Assembly: GCA_030549775.1 (NCBI GenBank)
Contig: CM060175.1
Location: forward strand, 81,824,245-81,888,244
Direction: 5' to 3'
From: Tamarix chinensis
Lineage: Eukaryota; Streptophyta; Magnoliopsida; Caryophyllales; Tamaricaceae
DNA: 64,000 nucleotides
The notes under the pieces: generated by a model
What the model was told of the DNA's origin: nothing
What the model saw: only the letters and a program-made list of their open reading frames with translations
Database searches by the model: none
Program-made: the position numbers and the translations under genes
In this document: piece by piece, positions 49,401 to 61,400 of the stretch
How the letters are laid out: every line of letters begins with the position of its first letter
Numbering within the stretch: the first letter of the stretch is position 1

Positions 49401-50710
49401 GCTCGAAGTCTATTATACTGGTTAGATACTGAGGCAGGATTTGGCAAACTAGGTGTATGTGGGCTTAGCATGGGTAAGGGCTACTTTTTATCTTTTCTTA
49501 TTTCTGACATTCGCCGCACATGAAAATATTTTTGCAGTACATCTACATCTAAGATATGACCGACTTGCCCGGTCAAATTCTGCTAGCTTGGTTGCTGATG
49601 AGTTATCTTAACTTGTTAAGAGTGTGTTTGAATGGATGAGTCTTGGTGTTTTTTCATGGTATATAGGTGGAGTACATGCTGCAATGGTGGGATCACTGTA
49701 CCCTATACCCGTTGCTACTCTTCCATTCCTCTCCCCACACTCAGCTGTTGTAGCATTTTGTGAAGGTATTCTAAAGCATGCCACTGCATGGGAGGCACTG
49801 AGAGAGGATCTTGCAGCGCAGAAGGCTGCAATGAGCCTCGAGGAAGTGCAAGAACGAATGCGAAATGTCCTGTCCCTCACAGATGTCACTCGGTTTCCAA
49901 TTCCCAAAAATCCCAATGCTGTTATATTTGTTGCAGCCACTGTAAGTAACGTTGAGATAGGCTCCTAGGAGCTAAGGGGCCCTGCTTTTGGGTTGAAAAC
50001 TCTGATTCTTGCTAGAAATCATGCACGATTTTGGAAAAAATGGCAGTCAGATTCTAAGTTGTTGGAGTATGCTATAATACATAACAAAACTAAATCAGAA
50101 GGCCATTAATACTTGTATGCTCTGCTGATTTTTTATTTGGTGTTGAAAGACCTTGAACTTTTAACTATGCCTGACGCTGCTTGGTTGGTCTTCATGGCAC
50201 AAAATGAGCTAAGCCTTTGTTGTTGTCCGATGTTTCTTTGGCCCAAAAATATTCATGTGAGCCTTCCTTTTCCCATATTTTTGGTAATGTGTAATCTTTT
50301 GAGCAGAATCTGATCCTAGCTGTTCTGGATTGGTTCTGATGGTTAACCGGTTCAGTTTACGATTATGGACATCGAATACAACTCCTGCCTGCCCTCTGGA
50401 TTGCACCCCTTGTGTAACTTCATAATATATTTGATTTTTCTGGATAAAGCACATGATATTACCTCCCTATAGTTTTGGTTTACGATCTTAAATGTTGTTT
50501 TCGTTGCTGATAGCCATGTTAATGCTTTTTCAGGATGATGGGTACATACCAAATCACTCGGTGGTGGAACTTCAGAAAGCTTGGCCGGGGTCAGAAGTGA
50601 GATGGGTTACTGGTGGTCATGTCTCATCCTTCCTTCTCCACAATGGTCATTTCCGAAGGGCAATCACGGATGGGCTCAGCCGTTTAAAGTGGAAAGAATC
50701 CCCCTTGTGA
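46416..50710 (+). CDS. Alpha/beta-hydrolase domain-containing protein 18 family (DUF2048), five exons
   Basis: Exons: 46416-46791, 49125-49209, 49304-49473, 49667-49941, 50534-50710. All introns are GT-AG and the joins keep frame, giving 360 residues, about the length of plant homologues. The start MVTVNLGMLHYVLDHVYGAF is the conserved N-terminus. Key segments: GDHTFERRLRLG (128-139), PFYGQRRP (155-162), nucleophile elbow GLSMG with Ser209 (207-211), DDGYIP (303-308) supplying a likely acid residue, and GGH with His331. The triad therefore looks intact. The family is conserved from plants to animals (ABHD18); its substrate in plants is not known to me. A membrane-proximal lipid or acyl hydrolase role would be inference. 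No frameshift or stop seen. Confidence 0.93.
46792..49124 (+). other. Intron 1 of the hydrolase gene, 2.3 kb, with a MITE
   Basis: Donor GTAACC at 46792, acceptor TTAAACAG ending at 49124. It holds a Tourist-like MITE (47530-47948) and a patch rich in ATATCGG/CGATAT words at about 48000-48190. The rest is ordinary AT-rich intron sequence. Confidence 0.85.
47530..47948. mobile_element. Tourist-like (PIF/Harbinger) MITE, 419 bp
   Basis: The left end TGGTTCATTTGGATTGAGG is preceded by TTA. The right end is the inverted CCTCAATCCAAATGGAGAG, followed by TTG, probably a mutated TTA. Internal segments repeat parts of the terminus (GTTTGGATTGAGGTGAATG at about 47682). No coding capacity. Same element class as 19242-19480 but a different family. 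Confidence 0.7.
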
Positions 50711-51994
50711 CGATATCTCGCCGCTTTGTTCTGTGTTGTCATCATTGATTTGAGTTGCCTTCTCTTGTGGTATTCCCTTCAAGGACTTGTAAATTGGATT
50801 GTAAACTTGAAACGCATTAGAGAATAAGTGAGAGGGAAAGTCGCACGTGGCGAGAATCAAATGCAAACACTTGTTGATTCACAACTAGCCATGATAGTTA
50901 GATGGATTCTAACGCACTCTTGATGGATTTTTTTCTGGATGTATAAATGAATATGAATATATTTGTGGAGGAAGGAAAAAAATATATCATCTAGGTTTGG
51001 ATATAGATATGGATAAGGGTTTTTTAAATCTATATCTAGCTTCATATCTATATTCGCATTTGAATTTATTTATCTGATATAAAAGTACTGTTTTATACTT
51101 CATTTATATGACATTCAATATATTTTCTAAGTCTAAAAGTGGAAATATAATTAAATCCTAACATTTTAAGTACCTAAGTCTAATATTATATGTTTTTTTA
51201 AATTTAAATTCAATGGGTTTTACTTGATAGATATATAAACGAATATTAATATAGATAAGGGGAAAAAATATCTCCCGAGTTGAATACGGCTGTGTGTATA
51301 TGTTTTTTCATTGAGTTTGGATAACGGATAGAAATACCATATTTGTATCTGACCCATTGCCATTCTTATTTACAACTGTTCAATCTTTTTCCTTTTACCA
51401 ATTGTCTTGTAGTCGGTATTAGTACACAATTTATGGTCTTTCTTTTGTTTTTTTTTTGTTGTAATTGTAACATTGATAAATAAGGGTATTGTTTTAAAGT
51501 AGGAATTGAGAGTACTTACCTAATGTCTAGCTAACACAAATAAATCAAAACAAAAATGTCACCAAGAACTCTAGACTCACCAAATCACTAATAATAATAA
51601 AAAAACACAAATAAAAGAGTTAAAAAAAGAAAACAATAAAAAGCAAATGAAAATGCAATCATAAAATATGAATGAAGACAATACCAAAAAAGATGTTAGA
51701 AGAGTCAATATTCACCACAAGATTATGTCAATGTATAACTAGATTTGGCAAAATTGATCCAACCTGAATAACCTGACTTGAGCCCAAAAAATTAAATTCG
51801 ATCTCAACTTGAAAATCCAAAACAACTAAAATCAATTTGATTCCAACTTGAATTTAGCTAACCTGATAATTACTTGTATTTGAAAGGATCCAAACTGAAA
51901 TACTCCAACCTAAATAATCTATACCCATGTAGAAACCTCAAAATGATTCGACCTGAACTTATCCAACCCAAAATGACCAAGTAGAACATGATAA
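50711..51994. other. 3' flank of the hydrolase gene and intergenic repeats
   Basis: The first 150 bp or so are plausible 3' UTR. Then AT-rich sequence; 51725-51990 consists of short repeated words (CAACCTGAA, GACCTGAAC, CCAAAATGA) like those at 58300-58560 and 59225-59410. Confidence 0.5.
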
Positions 51995-54900
51995 TGTAAT
52001 ACCTCATTTCTTGAAAACACTGATTTATTCAGGATCTTTTGTATTTAATAATAAATTTATATTATTTTGAACATTTTATTATATCATTTATCAAATTGTA
52101 AACGTTTCATTTATGTTTTATAATCCTTTCTCACAAGTTCATTTCTATGAGATCTTTTGAGCCACTTTAGACTATTATACTCTATCTAAATCACTCTAAT
52201 TCTTTTATTTTTGGAATTCTTGAGTATTTTTCCTAAGTCTCATTGGGCATTTCAAAATTCTAATGGGATATATCTAAGAAAAATTACTATTTATGTATCT
52301 GTTAGCCTTATTTAAGTGTTTTAAGCTTTGAAATGATCATTTTAGCTATCCTAAATTTTAAAAACTTTAGGGATGAATATATTTTAGTGTAATTGGGTTT
52401 AAAATGATTAAAAAAATGCCATATAGTTAATTTTATAGTTTTTAGATTTCATTAAATGTTATTAAGCATGTATACATCATCAAATTCAACTTCCTTTCTC
52501 TAATGCTTATCCCTTTATTAGGTTGATCATTCCCTTCCACTTATTTTTACTCCTCCTTAGTGGTGACTCCTAACCTCCCTTCCCTTAATATTTTTTTCAC
52601 CAATAGCTACCTAAATATTAATGATTAATATATATCCTCTCGCCCTCATTTATACTACCTTAAGTTATCTTCCTACTTCTCCCTTCCCATGACACATAAA
52701 GCCACCCAATCTTCTTTTTTTTTGGCTTCCTATATGTGTCAAAATATTGTCCTTTTAACCTAGAGCCATTTAAAATATTTTCCTACACTTTGTGTTTTAC
52801 TATTTTACTCTTAACCAACTTTTTTTTCTTTCTTTTTTCCTCCACCCATTTTACTTTTGTAATACCCCATCTTTTTGTAAATGTATTGATTGTAAAGTTA
52901 TACCATTTGTTGATGTTTGATTTTGATTTGGGATTATGATTGAGTTTGAGGTAAAGTTGGATTTGAAATGGGGTTGGAAAACTAAATTAAGCAAGTCTTT
53001 AAGCAGACTCATTGACTGGTTCATCGTTTCAACTAAATGGTTTTTACATGACCAAACCGATCAGTTGGTTGAGGAATTGATCGACTGGATTGTAGAACAA
53101 TAGACTGGTAGGCCAAACTGATCAATTGATTTGTTGAGCTAAGTCTATTTTTTAAACTCAATTTTTTAGAAAAAATTCTTACACTAAAATATAACCTTGA
53201 TAACCCATTCTAAATGGTTCCTAAAAGATTATTAACCTTTCTCATGATACATTTGGTCCGAAATACTACCTTAGATTGATTCGATGAGTCGATTGGGACA
53301 ATTAGGGGGGGGGGATGACCTAACTTCGATTTCATATTAGATTCTGCTTAGCTAGGTCATTCCTTCCACGATAACCTTCCTTTTCCCTTCCCTTGTTTTG
53401 CATTTTTGGATCAATCAACCTATACTTCTCCAGAATCACCATTTGAACTCTAAAGGATAGGTCAGCATATCTTGGATAAAATTTGTTCGTTTAACTCAAA
53501 TTCGAACGATAAGAATTAGGGTTTTTGATGTGCTTCTGATCACACTTGTGATTTATATTGATTTTGTTAGCTATAAATAACCCTAATTGCCCCTTCTATT
53601 CACATTTCTTTCAGCCATGGAAATACTTTAGCTCTCTAGCATTCACATTTTCCCTCTCCATTTTGAGCCTTGCATTCACATTCTTTTTCTTTTTTGACCC
53701 TTTCTCTAGCTTTCTCTTATTTTAATTGTTACGAAAAAAGAGTCAGATTTAGGAAAAAATTGAGTGGTTCAGCAGAATCTTCCACTGTTTTTCCATTGGG
53801 TGTGGTATATTAGTTTTTTTCCTTTATATTTCAAGTTTGGATTTGACAAAGTTATTCAATGATTTCTAAGTTACAATTGCCATTTTTAAAGTTTTTAATG
53901 TTGAGAATTTCATAAGTTGAGTTTTCTTATTTGAGGAAAGTTTTGCTTACATCAAGTAAGTCATTCTCACTTCTAAAATGTGTTGTGATTAAGCTTGCAT
54001 GTTTTGAGACTCTTGAAGTTTGATGTTATATGTTGGTATGAGTATATATCTTTTCAGAATTGGTATTAAATGGTTAGAGTGTGCATCTTGAGAGAAAATC
54101 ACGATCTTTTGAGGAAAAGTTAGGTTGGGATGATTAATGGTGAAATATGGAACTATTGTAAGGTAGAAATAAGTTATGTGATGTTAGACTATGTTTCAAT
54201 TTGGTATCATAATGAATTGTAAGCATGACCTGCATGAAAATGCCTATTTTATGCTATTGGAGGGTAGACCGATTGATTGATTTCTATAATAGTCGATTGA
54301 TCGACTTAACCCATCGACTAATAAGTTTGTAAGGAATTTGGTCTTGCTCTTTGTTGGATAAAATTGATTGACCTATTTGAGGAAAGACGGGTTTGGTCGA
54401 GCCAAACTGATTGAATGGTCGGCCGGAACCAATCGATTGGTTAGGTTAGGTCGATTGACTGGTTTGTGTGATTTTTTTTCTCGGCTTGGATATGCTTTCA
54501 GATTGTGCATGAGACTGTTATATGACTATTTAATGGATAAAATACACATATTAACATAGATAAATAGCCTAATGAATAGATTAAATGGACCATGATTCAT
54601 GATATATTCAATAGGTGTCACAAATGCGGTGGTGGATTGTGTGATAGGAGAAGGAGGGGGATGAAGGAGAGGAATAAAGGGAGAAAGGAAGGTAGGGGAG
54701 GCTTTGCTGAGTGGATTAGGTGGTAGGAGAGGCGGTGATTGCGGCGGAGGAGGTGACGCATGGTGACGATGGGTGTAAAGTGGCAAGTCGCAAGTAGCGC
54801 TAACTTTGCATGGTTGGGGTGGCTTGTGTAGGGGGAACCAGGGGCGGTGAGTGGTATGGTTTTGTGGATGGTAATGTAGGGAAGATTTTGGGTGGTGTTT

Positions 54901-55865
54901 CGGGTGGCGGTGTTGTGCGGCGTCTGAAGAGTTGGTGGCACAAGTGTGTTGAATTTTCTAGGCATAGTAAAGAGAGCTAAATGGGATTGGTAGGGGGTAT
55001 TTATAGGCCATTAGAGGGAGGATAAAACAAAGGGGGAAGAAGACAAGGGGAGGGTGAGGCAGGGCTCGCCGATCGGCGGTGGTAGGCCGGTACGAGCCTA
55101 CAAAATTCTAAGTGTAGGTTCGGTCAGGGAAGAGAAAAAGGAAAGGAATGGGGCACGCATGGGAGGGGGTATAGGCGTGTCGGGGATGGAAAGTGAAAAG
55201 AAAAGGACAAGGGAGAGAGAGGAGGTGCAGGTTGGAAGGAGGAAGGATGGCGGGAGAGTTGCTCGTCGACCTGCAACTTGGGGACGGAGGAGAAGGGAGG
55301 AGGAAGAAGATAGGCAGGCCGACCAGTCTAGGAGAAAAGAAAATAAAGAAAAAGAAGGGGGAGAACCGGTGGGCAAGGGGGGGAAAAAAAGAATGGCGGG
55401 CTGGGCCGCGCGAGGGAGAGAAGAGAAGAGGGAAAGTTAGGCTAAGAGGGGGGTAGGCCCAATCCGGGGAGTGGAGAAAAAGAAAAATGAGAAAGGAGAA
55501 CAAGAAGGAAGAAAAAGGAAAAAGGAGGGATAAAGGGAAAAAGGGAAAAAGAAAAAGGAAAGATAGGTTGGTTGGGGTGTTTAGGATGTTTTGGTACTTT
55601 TGGATATTTAAAAATAATAAAAATTAGTAACATAATAATTAAATTTCTTTTTATATTAAATTATGATATTTTGGGTAATTTTTCCTAAATTTTATTTTAA
55701 TTAGCAAAATACCCTAATATTTCCTAATTAAGTTTTTTTATTATTTTCCTCCTTTTTTGTCATAATTACTCTCATTGTTTTATTAAAATAGTATATTTAA
55801 TCAATTTTACTTATAAAATCCTATTTTATCATAATTTGCTAAATTAGTGTTTTTGAGGTATTACA
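51995..55865 (-). mobile_element. Degenerate long LTR(s) of the TGTAATACC family
   Basis: The right end TGAGGTATTACA (55854-55865) mirrors TGTAATACCTCA at 51995; a second possible left terminus, TGTAATACCCCATC, lies at 52858. The GA-rich tract at 54640-55560 (CT-rich on the minus strand), the TATAAATA at 55004-54997 minus, and the AAAAATAATAAAAATTAGTAA stretch near the right end (about 55608) match LTR-C. Flanks do not form a convincing duplication with either left end (gataa or acttt versus ccttg). So the left boundary and the number of elements are uncertain. Repeated GATTGATCGACTGG-like words occur at 52990-53110 and 54255-54465. Confidence 0.6.
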
Positions 55866-56793
55866 CCTTGCATCTTTCAAGACACTATTTAATGAATTTG
55901 AGAAATTTTAAATCATCACTTTAAAACACCTACATCATTGTCACTTTGTTCAAACATCATTTGCATAACCATGTGGGTGTCATTAATAATTATTTTATTT
56001 ATCTTTTTATGTTGTCTAAATATTTCATAATTTATAATATTGGTCTATTTAAATTATTAATTGTAATAATTAGACTTTTTCTATATTTGTAAAGTTAATT
56101 ATAATACTTCATTATAATCATATCATATTAGTGGCAAAGATCCAACATTTTGTCCATGTGATCTAGATGATCATAGCTTTTCATGGTTGTGAAGAAATTG
56201 ATATGTGATTATGTGTGGGTGCTCAACGAACATTTGCATTGCTTAGATTATCCCTTTATGTTGAATGGAGATGACACACAATTGTCTATAGTGTACAACA
56301 CAATGTTAAATTATGTTCATGAACCAATCCCAAGTATCTCCACTCTCTAAATGAGCAATGCCAGAAATAAGTGGAAAAATATGATTTTATGTGTTAATAC
56401 TTACCAAATAAGTAACACAGTTTTGTGATTACCGTACAAGTGCGTTATATCAATAGATTTTTCTGAAATACCCTTTCAAACATGACCACATTAGGATCAT
56501 TAGTTTTTGTATTTTCAAATACAATCATGGAATTAGGATTCACTTTATTCATTTTAGAAAGCCATCTTGGAAGCCGGGCAAAAGACTTTGTAAACTCTTC
56601 ATATACTATTATTTTCAATGAAGACATCATACCATCAATACTATTATTTATAGAAGAGCATAGCTCTCACGTTCTAACTCTCTCTATTTTTTAATCATAC
56701 CAAATGTATTTCAAAAAAAATCTCATACAAGATTGAAAAATATATACAACAATCATGAAGTTGATGTAACAAATGTAACAATATATATATATA

Positions 56794-56825
56794 TGTATGT
56801 ATGAATGTATGTATGTATGTATGTA
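56794..56825. repeat. (TATG)n microsatellite
   Basis: Imperfect TATG/AATG units follow a (AT)n run at 56782-56793. It abuts the left end of a possible MITE. Confidence 0.8.
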
Positions 56826-57037
56826 TAGGTTTAGGCTCTGGTACAAACTACTATTTACAATACATACGTAAGAATCGTTAATCACCGTTAGATCTAGAAG
56901 ATTTAAGGGCCGAGATTAAAATAAATTTAGGTTAGATGTTTACTAAATCTTGACTATTGATCAAATACTAATCTAATAGTTAAGATTGATTCCTATATGT
57001 ATTTTAGGAAATGTTTGTATGTGACCTTCACCCTATA
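56824..57037. mobile_element. Possible small DNA transposon bounded by TA-rich repeats
   Basis: The left TATAGGTTTAGG...ACAAAC and the inverse of the right end (TATAGGGTGAAGG...ACAAAC) resemble each other over about 25 bp. Both ends abut TA-rich microsatellites, so a target duplication cannot be read. Confidence 0.4.
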
Positions 57038-58769
57038 TATATATATATATATATCAAGCATACATCCTAATGCTAACTAATTAGAACTAAATTTAAACAT
57101 ATATGCACTAATTTTCTATAGTTTTTTAAATTAAATTAAATGGACATAATTTTGCAATATGTGTAATATTAAACTATAACTACTTCAAATATGCATAACT
57201 AGGTCATTATACATCATCATTTTGACATTGATTAAATTCACCCAAAAAATAAACAAAATTTAAGCTAAAAAATTAAAGAAATTTAAGATTTTTTTATATA
57301 TATGTGTATATCGTAGATAACAAATAGTCCGACCATAATCTTAAAATGATAACAAACAAGATATGGAATTTGTAGATCTATAATTTATGAACAAAATGAA
57401 AGAAATTAAATAGAAGTAGAAAATGAACAAAGACATATACATTGAAGAGAATAAAAAAATAGAGGGAGATTGAAGTGTAAGAAAAAAAAGGAGAGGAGAA
57501 TGAGAAGAAGAAATATGTCAACCAAATTTTTTTTTATTAGTACGAAAGAAATATGGGTTATGTTAAAAAAATATTAGCTCATTTAAAAAAAATGCTACTT
57601 TATATGATTTATTTATTTGAAAAAAAAACGCTCGATTTGATTGCTTTTAACTTATTAAACCATTTAAATTAGTTTTCTGAAAAAGTGGCTAATTTGGTAT
57701 TTTAAAAGCTATTTTAGGCTTGGTTATTCGTCTTTCATCATGAAGGGCGGTCCACTGTTACCCGTGGGGCCATGGACTGGAGCGGGCAATCGAAAGAAAG
57801 AAAACGGTGTGCATCCCAAGAATTTGACCAATCAAATTATTGTCGTGGGTTGGATGCATATGGTATCCAATGGTCTGGTTTTATAAGCAATAATTATGCT
57901 GCAACATTGTCCTAACTATGAATGCGATTTATGATTGCATATATTTTTATTTAATTTGCGTAAAGAAACTTTAAGAGATAAAGTTATTTAATATTTATTT
58001 TCTTGATCAATTGCGATTGGTTATATTTTTCAAATGTAATTTTAATAATTATATATATAAACATTCACATTTTAATTTAATTTTACATATATATATATAG
58101 ACACACATACTATTAATCTATATTTTAATCTGCTTTGTGATTTGTCTCACCAAATAATATGTAATTCAACGAGTAAGGTGCTGGATATTTATGGTGTATG
58201 TAACTATTAGACCGTTAGTCAAGTCAAATGATAACAACTCTTTCCAAGTCCAACGGCAGAGATATAAAGAGTTATATATTGGAATAATGTTTAAAGCTAC
58301 TAAAAATGGGCTCGAATTAAATAGTTTGAATTTGATTTTGGTACAAAAAATCTAGATTTAATATAAATTAACTTAAATTGATACAAATTAAGATAGCTAA
58401 CTTGTATCAAAATCGATCTATTTTGAAATGATCCTACCTAAAAATAATTTAACTTGGATTCGAACATAAACCAATAACGATTTACATTCAGACTGACCCA
58501 ACTCAAAATCATTTGACCTGAACACATCTTATATTCGAGCATATAAATCTTAACGTAACATAAACTGAAGTCAAATTCAATCTATGAAGATAACATTTTC
58601 TTTTATATAAATTTTTACATAAATATTAATAAATTATACATTTTATATAAAAGAACATAATACTCAACTCATATAATATTAAATAAAATTAAAATAGTGA
58701 GATTCTATTCTCCTTAATTTATTTCATATCAAATTAGCACCCATTAGATCAAATTGGCTTAGATCATAG

Positions 58770-59160
58770 TAGCCATTATTTATTTATTATTATAAAAATA
58801 AAAAGTATAATTGTAAATAAAGATATGGTAATTATAATTATAATAATGATTATTATAACATATATAATAATTATAATAAAGTTTATATTTTTAATAATAA
58901 TAATAATAATAATAATTAGTATAATCATTAACACATTAATTATAATTATTATAACAATTGTACCAATAATTATAATTATATTTATAATATTTATAACCAT
59001 ACTTATAATAATATTTATAAACATACTTATAATAATAAAAACTATAATAATGATTTTTTTGGTTATTATTACGGATATTATGGTAATGATTTCTTATTAT
59101 TATTACATACATTATGATAAAGACTATTATAATAAGCATACGTGTAACAATAAATTATAA
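58770..59160. repeat. AT-only low-complexity tract
   Basis: Nearly pure A/T made of TAATAATAA and TATAATTATAA words with many local palindromes. It produces Ile/Tyr/Asn-only open frames on both strands, which are not genes. Confidence 0.9.
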
Positions 59161-60314
59161 AATTTAATTTATTTGTTATAATATTAACAACAAGTTAACA
59201 ACCAATAACAATATAAATTTGGTACTGAGTTTACTTGATCTGATATAAAATTTGAAGATTTGAATCAAATCCAACCAAAATTTAATTTCTCTTAAAAATA
59301 AATTCAATTTAGAAAAATCCGATAGACCAAGCATCCACATATCTTAATAATTTGATTTGATATGGAACTGACTTGAATCAAACCTGAATATAAAATAGAC
59401 CCATCCCAATGGGATCGATTGTACGGCAAATTACATTTTAATTTGATCCCATTTGTGTGAGTTATAGCAAATTGATCCGTTTTGCCGCTTCTAGGCTAAT
59501 GTCATGCGGACGATCAATCTTTCGGAGCTTCTTTACATCCTTTTCATGACCTTACGATTAGAATATGCGCATGCATATTTATGGATGGGTGGCTCTGAAC
59601 GAGCATTCCCTTTTTGGACGCCAAACGGGTATTCCTTATCGTCGGTGGCATGTGGCAAGTGGCAGTGACGGAACCTGGATGAGCATTTGGTGGAGGGGCG
59701 GGTTGTGGACCGATTCTTGATGAAGAGAGAGCGAGAGTGCGATCCAGGAATCAGCGTAATAGCGGCCGGCGGCCCATCGTATTGGCTTTTTCTTGGTAGG
59801 GTTCATATTGACTGGATATCACTCGCCATCCTTTCAATCTTCAGGCACGATGCGGCGGCCCAACACCTTAGACCCTAGTGGGTCCTTCTTACGAGACTCA
59901 CGACGGTCCGCTTATGGGCTATTAAGTAATAACCCATGGATACTGTACTGATTGTTGCTGCAGCACGTTGTGATTTTGTCATATTCAATATATAAATTTA
60001 TTAATATTAATATGTATACTTTTTAGAAAAAACTGAGGTTAGAAAATTAAGATTTAAAATCAAAATTCTTTTCCAAATATAAGGTAAGGTAAAAAATAAA
60101 AAATTAATAATACATCGTTTCAAATACAAAAACGAGTGCAAGGCATCTATATTTGTGCTTAATTTTATAATTTTATTCACACTCAATCACGCACGTTTGT
60201 CTGATATATCACCTTACGTTTTTACCCTTTATCAAAACCTACCGACTTCCATCTTCATCCATTATCAAAACATAATAAACTTACGATTTTATCCTCCTTC
60301 GATTCCGGCTCGCC

Positions 60315-60320
60315 TATAAA
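60315..60320 (+). promoter_or_regulatory. TATA box of the PGIP gene
   Basis: TATAAA lies 73 bp upstream of the start codon, followed by a CT-rich, AT-poor leader. That spacing leaves room for a transcription start about 30 bp downstream and a short 5' UTR of about 45 bp. Confidence 0.65.
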
Positions 60321-60392
60321 TTCGTCTTCAACCGTCTTCATCCACCGTCTCAAACAAAGCCGAGAGGAAGAAAGAAATAAATAAATCATTAA

Positions 60393-61400
60393 ATGTCTCC
60401 CCATACCCCAAAACCCTCCGCGCACCTCGTCTCACTCCTCCTCCTGCTCCTCGCCTCTCTCTCACTCGCCACCGATCGCTGCAACCCAAACGACAAAAAA
60501 GCCTTATTCCAGATCAAACAATCTCTAGGCAACCCGTACATCTTAACCTCATGGAAACACGACGAGGATTGCTGCACATGGTACTGTGTCGAATGCGACC
60601 GAACCACCCACCGCATAAACTCCCTCACAGTTTTCTCCGGCGAACTCTCAGGCCAGCTCCCTGACGCCATAGGCGACTTGCCTTACCTGCAAACGCTTAC
60701 TTTCCGTAAACTCACGAACCTAACCGGCTCCATCCCTAAATCAATTCTCAAGCTCACGCAGCTTAAGTACCTCTTCCTTGACTGGAACCACCTGTCCGGT
60801 CCCATCCCTGATTTCTTAGGACAGATGAAGAGCGTGGAATACCTCGACCTCTCATTCAATAGCTTCTCTGGTACAATCCCGTCTTCTTTAGCAAATCTAC
60901 CTAAGATGAACGAACTTCGTCTGGATCGGAACAAGCTCACCGGTTCTATACCGGAGAGTTTTGGCTCGTTCAAACAAGGCAATTTTTATCTATATTTGTC
61001 ACATAATCAGCTTTCTGGCCCGATTCCTAGGTCACTGGGAAAGGTTAACTTTACGTATATTGACTTGTCTAGGAACATGCTGACGGGGGACGCTTCGTTT
61101 CTCTTTGGTAAGAATAGGATGCTTCAGCACATTGATTTGTCAAGGAACCACAAGCTGTCTTTTGATATGTCGCGTTTGGAGTTCGGCCACGATTTTGTCA
61201 CTGTTCTTTTGAACCATAATATGATTTATGGAACCATACCCAAGGGATTGACAAAGCTGCCAATGTTGCAGCTCTTTAACGTGAGTTATAACAGGTTATG
61301 CGGTCCGATTCCGACGGGAGGAGAAATGGGGAGGTTCGATCAGTACTCTTATGCTCATAATAAGTGCCTCTGTGGTGCTCCGTTGGCTCCCTGCAAGTAG
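60393..61400 (+). CDS. PGIP: Polygalacturonase-inhibiting protein (PGIP), intact and intronless
   Basis: 335 residues, the usual PGIP length. A hydrophobic signal peptide covers about residues 11-26 (LVSLLLLLLASLSLA). The N-terminal cysteine cap has Cys30, Cys60, Cys61, Cys65 and Cys68 and the motifs RCNPNDKKALFQIKQSL and DCCTWYCVECD. It is followed by about ten 24-residue leucine-rich repeats of the plant extracellular LxxLxLSxNxLSGxIP type (about 77-300) and the C-terminal cap CLCGAPLAPCK (Cys303, 325, 327, 334). N-glycosylation sequons lie at Asn109, Asn219 and Asn296. From family knowledge: PGIPs are cell-wall proteins that bind and slow fungal and insect endopolygalacturonases and favour release of elicitor-active pectin fragments. 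LRR residue choice differs among paralogues, so the target enzymes cannot be predicted. The start codon is the first ATG after the TATA box and gives a clean signal peptide. Confidence 0.96.
   Translation: MSPHTPKPSAHLVSLLLLLLASLSLATDRCNPNDKKALFQIKQSLGNPYILTSWKHDEDCCTWYCVECDRTTHRINSLTVFSGELSGQLPDAIGDLPYLQTLTFRKLTNLTGSIPKSILKLTQLKYLFLDWNHLSGPIPDFLGQMKSVEYLDLSFNSFSGTIPSSLANLPKMNELRLDRNKLTGSIPESFGSFKQGNFYLYLSHNQLSGPIPRSLGKVNFTYIDLSRNMLTGDASFLFGKNRMLQHIDLSRNHKLSFDMSRLEFGHDFVTVLLNHNMIYGTIPKGLTKLPMLQLFNVSYNRLCGPIPTGGEMGRFDQYSYAHNKCLCGAPLAPCK

Larger units (their letters stand above)
55866..60314. other. AT-rich intergenic region
   Basis: No gene supported. It contains a possible small DNA transposon (56824-57037), short word repeats at 58300-58560 and 59225-59410, an extreme AT tract (58770-59160) and microsatellites. 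Between 59460 and 59930 the sequence is less AT-rich but holds no recognisable coding region; a 63-codon frame at 59687 has no features. Confidence 0.5.

Noticed and set aside
54618..55503. Frames of 87-131 codons on both strands at 54.6-55.5 kb
   Set aside because: GA-rich tract equivalent to that of LTR-C; no protein features.
52858..55865. A clean solo LTR starting at 52858
   Set aside because: The left flank (acttt) does not match the right flank (ccttg); the terminus at 51995 pairs better but also lacks a duplication, so only a degenerate call is made.
58776..59160. Ile-rich frames resembling membrane proteins
   Set aside because: Produced by an almost pure A/T tract on both strands.
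59687..59878. 63-codon frame upstream of PGIP
   Set aside because: No features, no splice context, and unrelated to PGIP.
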